Origin: Auanema rhodensis
Lineage: Eukaryota > Nematoda > Chromadorea > Rhabditida > Rhabditidae
Assembly: GCA_964057225.1 (NCBI GenBank)
Contig: OZ059894.1
Span: 11,852,131 to 11,916,130, forward strand
Length of the DNA stretch: 64,000 nucleotides
Reading direction: 5' to 3'
Shown here: piece after piece, positions 62,172 to 64,000 of the stretch
How the letters are laid out: each line of letters starts with the position of its first letter
How positions within the stretch are numbered: position 1 is the first letter of the stretch
Notes under the pieces: model-generated
The model's database searches: none
What the model saw: only the letters and a program-made list of their open reading frames with translations
Told to the model about the DNA's origin: nothing
Made by a program: the position numbers and the translations under genes

Positions 62172-62313
62172 AATGTCATATTCTTCATTATCAGTTATAT
62201 CACTCTAAATCTTGTTGTTAATAGATACGACCACAAAGAAAACAACAGGAACAGTAACAATAACAAAAAAAAATTTTTTTTCACCTATGTGTCTAAAGGT
62301 TAGCCATGTATCC

Positions 62314-62361
<48 letters not shown>

Positions 62362-62582
62362 ACAGTAAAAAGTCCAATCAAGAGAGAAATTTTTTCAACA
62401 CATAGTTGTTTTTTTTTTAAATATCATTGTTTTTCCTCATAACTCGGTTTAAACTCGTTCTAACCCGTTGAAATACGTCTAGAAAGTCTTTATAACATGC
62501 ATATGTATGATAGAACTTCATATTTATTGTAATAGAAAATTTTATTTTCAGACGTCTTGGTTAACAATGATATGTTTTACCC

Positions 62583-64000
62583 CCTTATAATTTTTATCAT
62601 AATGTTCCTTATACGGAACGCTCAATGAAACTTGCTTCCAGAAAAATTTCTTTCTATTTTTTCTTCATATGTACGTAGATACTATAGAGAACTATGATAG
62701 AAAACTTTAACATTCACGAAATCATCATTTCTCATTACGCTACGGAGGTTTAAAAAGCTGTGTTTTACCTTATAATAGACCGGAAAACCCTTGTGTTAAA
62801 ACTGGACCGTTTTTACACATATAAAAATGTCCCGTATGCGGGACCCTAATGTAACTTTTGATTCCCTATATTTTTTTTCATGAAATTTACAATCTACTGT
62901 AGAAAGAAGAATTATTTTTATAAAAACTGTAAATTTTTGAAAAATGAAAACAAAACGAAAACAAAAACAACTTTTTTTTGAACATTTTCTCACACAAGGG
63001 TCCCCCCTTACCTACTTTTTTTCTCATTACTCGTTTCAACCTCATCCGATCACTCTGCAAACATGTTTAATCGTTCTAACTTGTTGAAATACGTCTTAAA
63101 AGTCTAAACAACATGCATATGCATAATAGAAACCACCCGAATAGGCCCCCACGCACTAAACGAGATATATACATTACCAGTATAGTAATAGAACACATAT
63201 TGAAGATTAATTCGATAAGAACAATTTATTGACGTAGAGAATGTTTGTTCCGAAAAACTACAATATTAAACTATAAAAGTAACAAAAGCGTAGAGGCAGC
63301 AAAGACATGAATAAACATAAATGTAAATACAGAATTACCAGGTAGTACATAAGTATGACAAAAAATTATAAGAAAGCCATGAAAATAGAAGGTTTGTGAA
63401 CAAATGAGAGGTACATCTTTGATCGTATAGTCATTTCTAAACCGTTCGTATGCTGCAGCATCGTCATAAGCGTCACTCAAGTTGAATTTCCATGTGTACT
63501 ACACGATTTTCATTCTTATTGTTACATTCTTTCCCTGAGGGAATGGGCCGTTCCCGCCAGCAGTGCAAGAGCGGGTCGACCCGTGAGGTGGAGCTAGCAA
63601 GCCAGCATCTACCTCAAGTCTCAAAAATCGGTTAACCTTATTGTGAACCAATGGAACACATATCGAAGGTTAATTCGATAAGAACGATTACTACACTTTG
63701 ATCTTAGCCAAAAGGCCGAGAAGCGATACAGCATAGCCATGAGTATCAAAGACATCAAGCAAATGTATCGTACTTGTTACGAGTGCACTCTCTCATTTGA
63801 ATATAAAAGTGTGGTTTGACAATCTTGACTGTACAGGTCATAAATGGCTCATATAAACTGTGGATTTACTCAACTTTTGGACTTATTTTTTTCTTATTCG
63901 AAGCGCTGCACTTTTTTCTATTCTTTTTATTCAAATACTTGTATATAGTTTTATATGTACGGTTGCAAAGTTTCCGAATATTTTATATATTTTTATACAA
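62583..64000. repeat. Array unit 23 (partial, cut by window end)
   Basis: Plain unit that ends in the U2-5S spacer, so its 5S genes lie outside the window. The GTCCCG/CGGGAC hairpin has one loop change (CCGTATGCGG at about 62831). Confidence 0.95.
63540..63727 (-). ncRNA. U2: U2 snRNA, unit 23
   Basis: Intact 188-nt copy. Confidence 0.95.

Larger units (their letters stand above)
56338..62582. repeat. Array unit 22 (6245 bp, full-length Utopia-like insertion)
   Basis: Plain unit plus 3709 bp of element and 59 bp of duplicated U2. TA tract 62317-62359 (43 bp). Confidence 0.96.

Noticed and set aside
1-64000. CRISPR-like regular repeat array
   Set aside because: The repeats are whole 2.5-kb eukaryotic RNA-gene units, with no short repeat/spacer pattern and no cas genes.

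Overview
This window is a tandem RNA-gene array from a nematode. The organism call rests on the 118-nt 5S rRNA, which has the nematode-type core (GTACGCCATCCCGTCC, GGCAAGTCAAGCAACGTT), and on the AT-rich spacers. I cannot name the species. There are 23 repeat units (22 complete or rearranged plus a partial last one). The plain unit is about 2.46-2.48 kb and carries, all on the minus strand, one U2 snRNA gene (188 nt) and two 5S rRNA genes 360 bp apart. Unit starts are 1, 2460, 4937, 7412, 10945, 14254, 16722, 19203, 21684, 24165, 26640, 29117, 31584, 34064, 37369, 39846, 43379, 44798, 48105, 50566, 53030, 56338 and 62583. No ordinary protein-coding gene is visible; the small ORFs that recur in every unit are spacer sequence kept identical by array homogenisation.

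Of 23 U2 positions, 15 are intact, 7 are interrupted and 1 is deleted (unit 17). Every interruption falls at the same place, within or at the edge of the GUAGUA branch-point recognition motif of U2 (nt 34-39). Three kinds of insertion are present. (1) One full-length non-LTR retrotransposon (57446-61154, 3709 bp) has an intact 1092-codon ORF with N-terminal zinc fingers, reverse transcriptase, a CCHC knuckle and a restriction-like endonuclease, and is flanked by a 59-bp target-site duplication of U2. Its architecture and target fit the Utopia lineage of U2-specific elements. (2) Two identical 5'-truncated, 5'-inverted copies of a sister element (8520-10020 and 40954-42454) have removed the U2 5' end and promoter. 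(3) Four apparently identical copies of a 788-bp element without a plausible protein lie at the same U2 site with a 41-bp duplication. This short element ends in nearly the same 3' motif as the full-length one and is probably its non-autonomous partner.

Every unit also carries a decayed relic, about 600 bp from the unit start: a U2 target-site fragment between the 5' edge of one short element and the 3' end of another. The short-element parasitism is therefore older than the present array.

The array has expanded in blocks. Units 4-5 and 16-18 share the truncated Utopia copy, the short insertion and private point variants. Units 12-14 and 19-21 share a 10-bp deletion in the first 5S gene followed two units later by the short insertion. 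Unit 17 contains a 258-bp inverted duplication with a 26-bp spacer in place of its U2 region. The likely logic is that U2 transcription carries the retrotransposon RNA, the encoded protein nicks U2 inside GUAGUA and reverse-transcribes its own RNA and probably the short element's RNA there, and recombination among units dilutes or amplifies the damaged copies.
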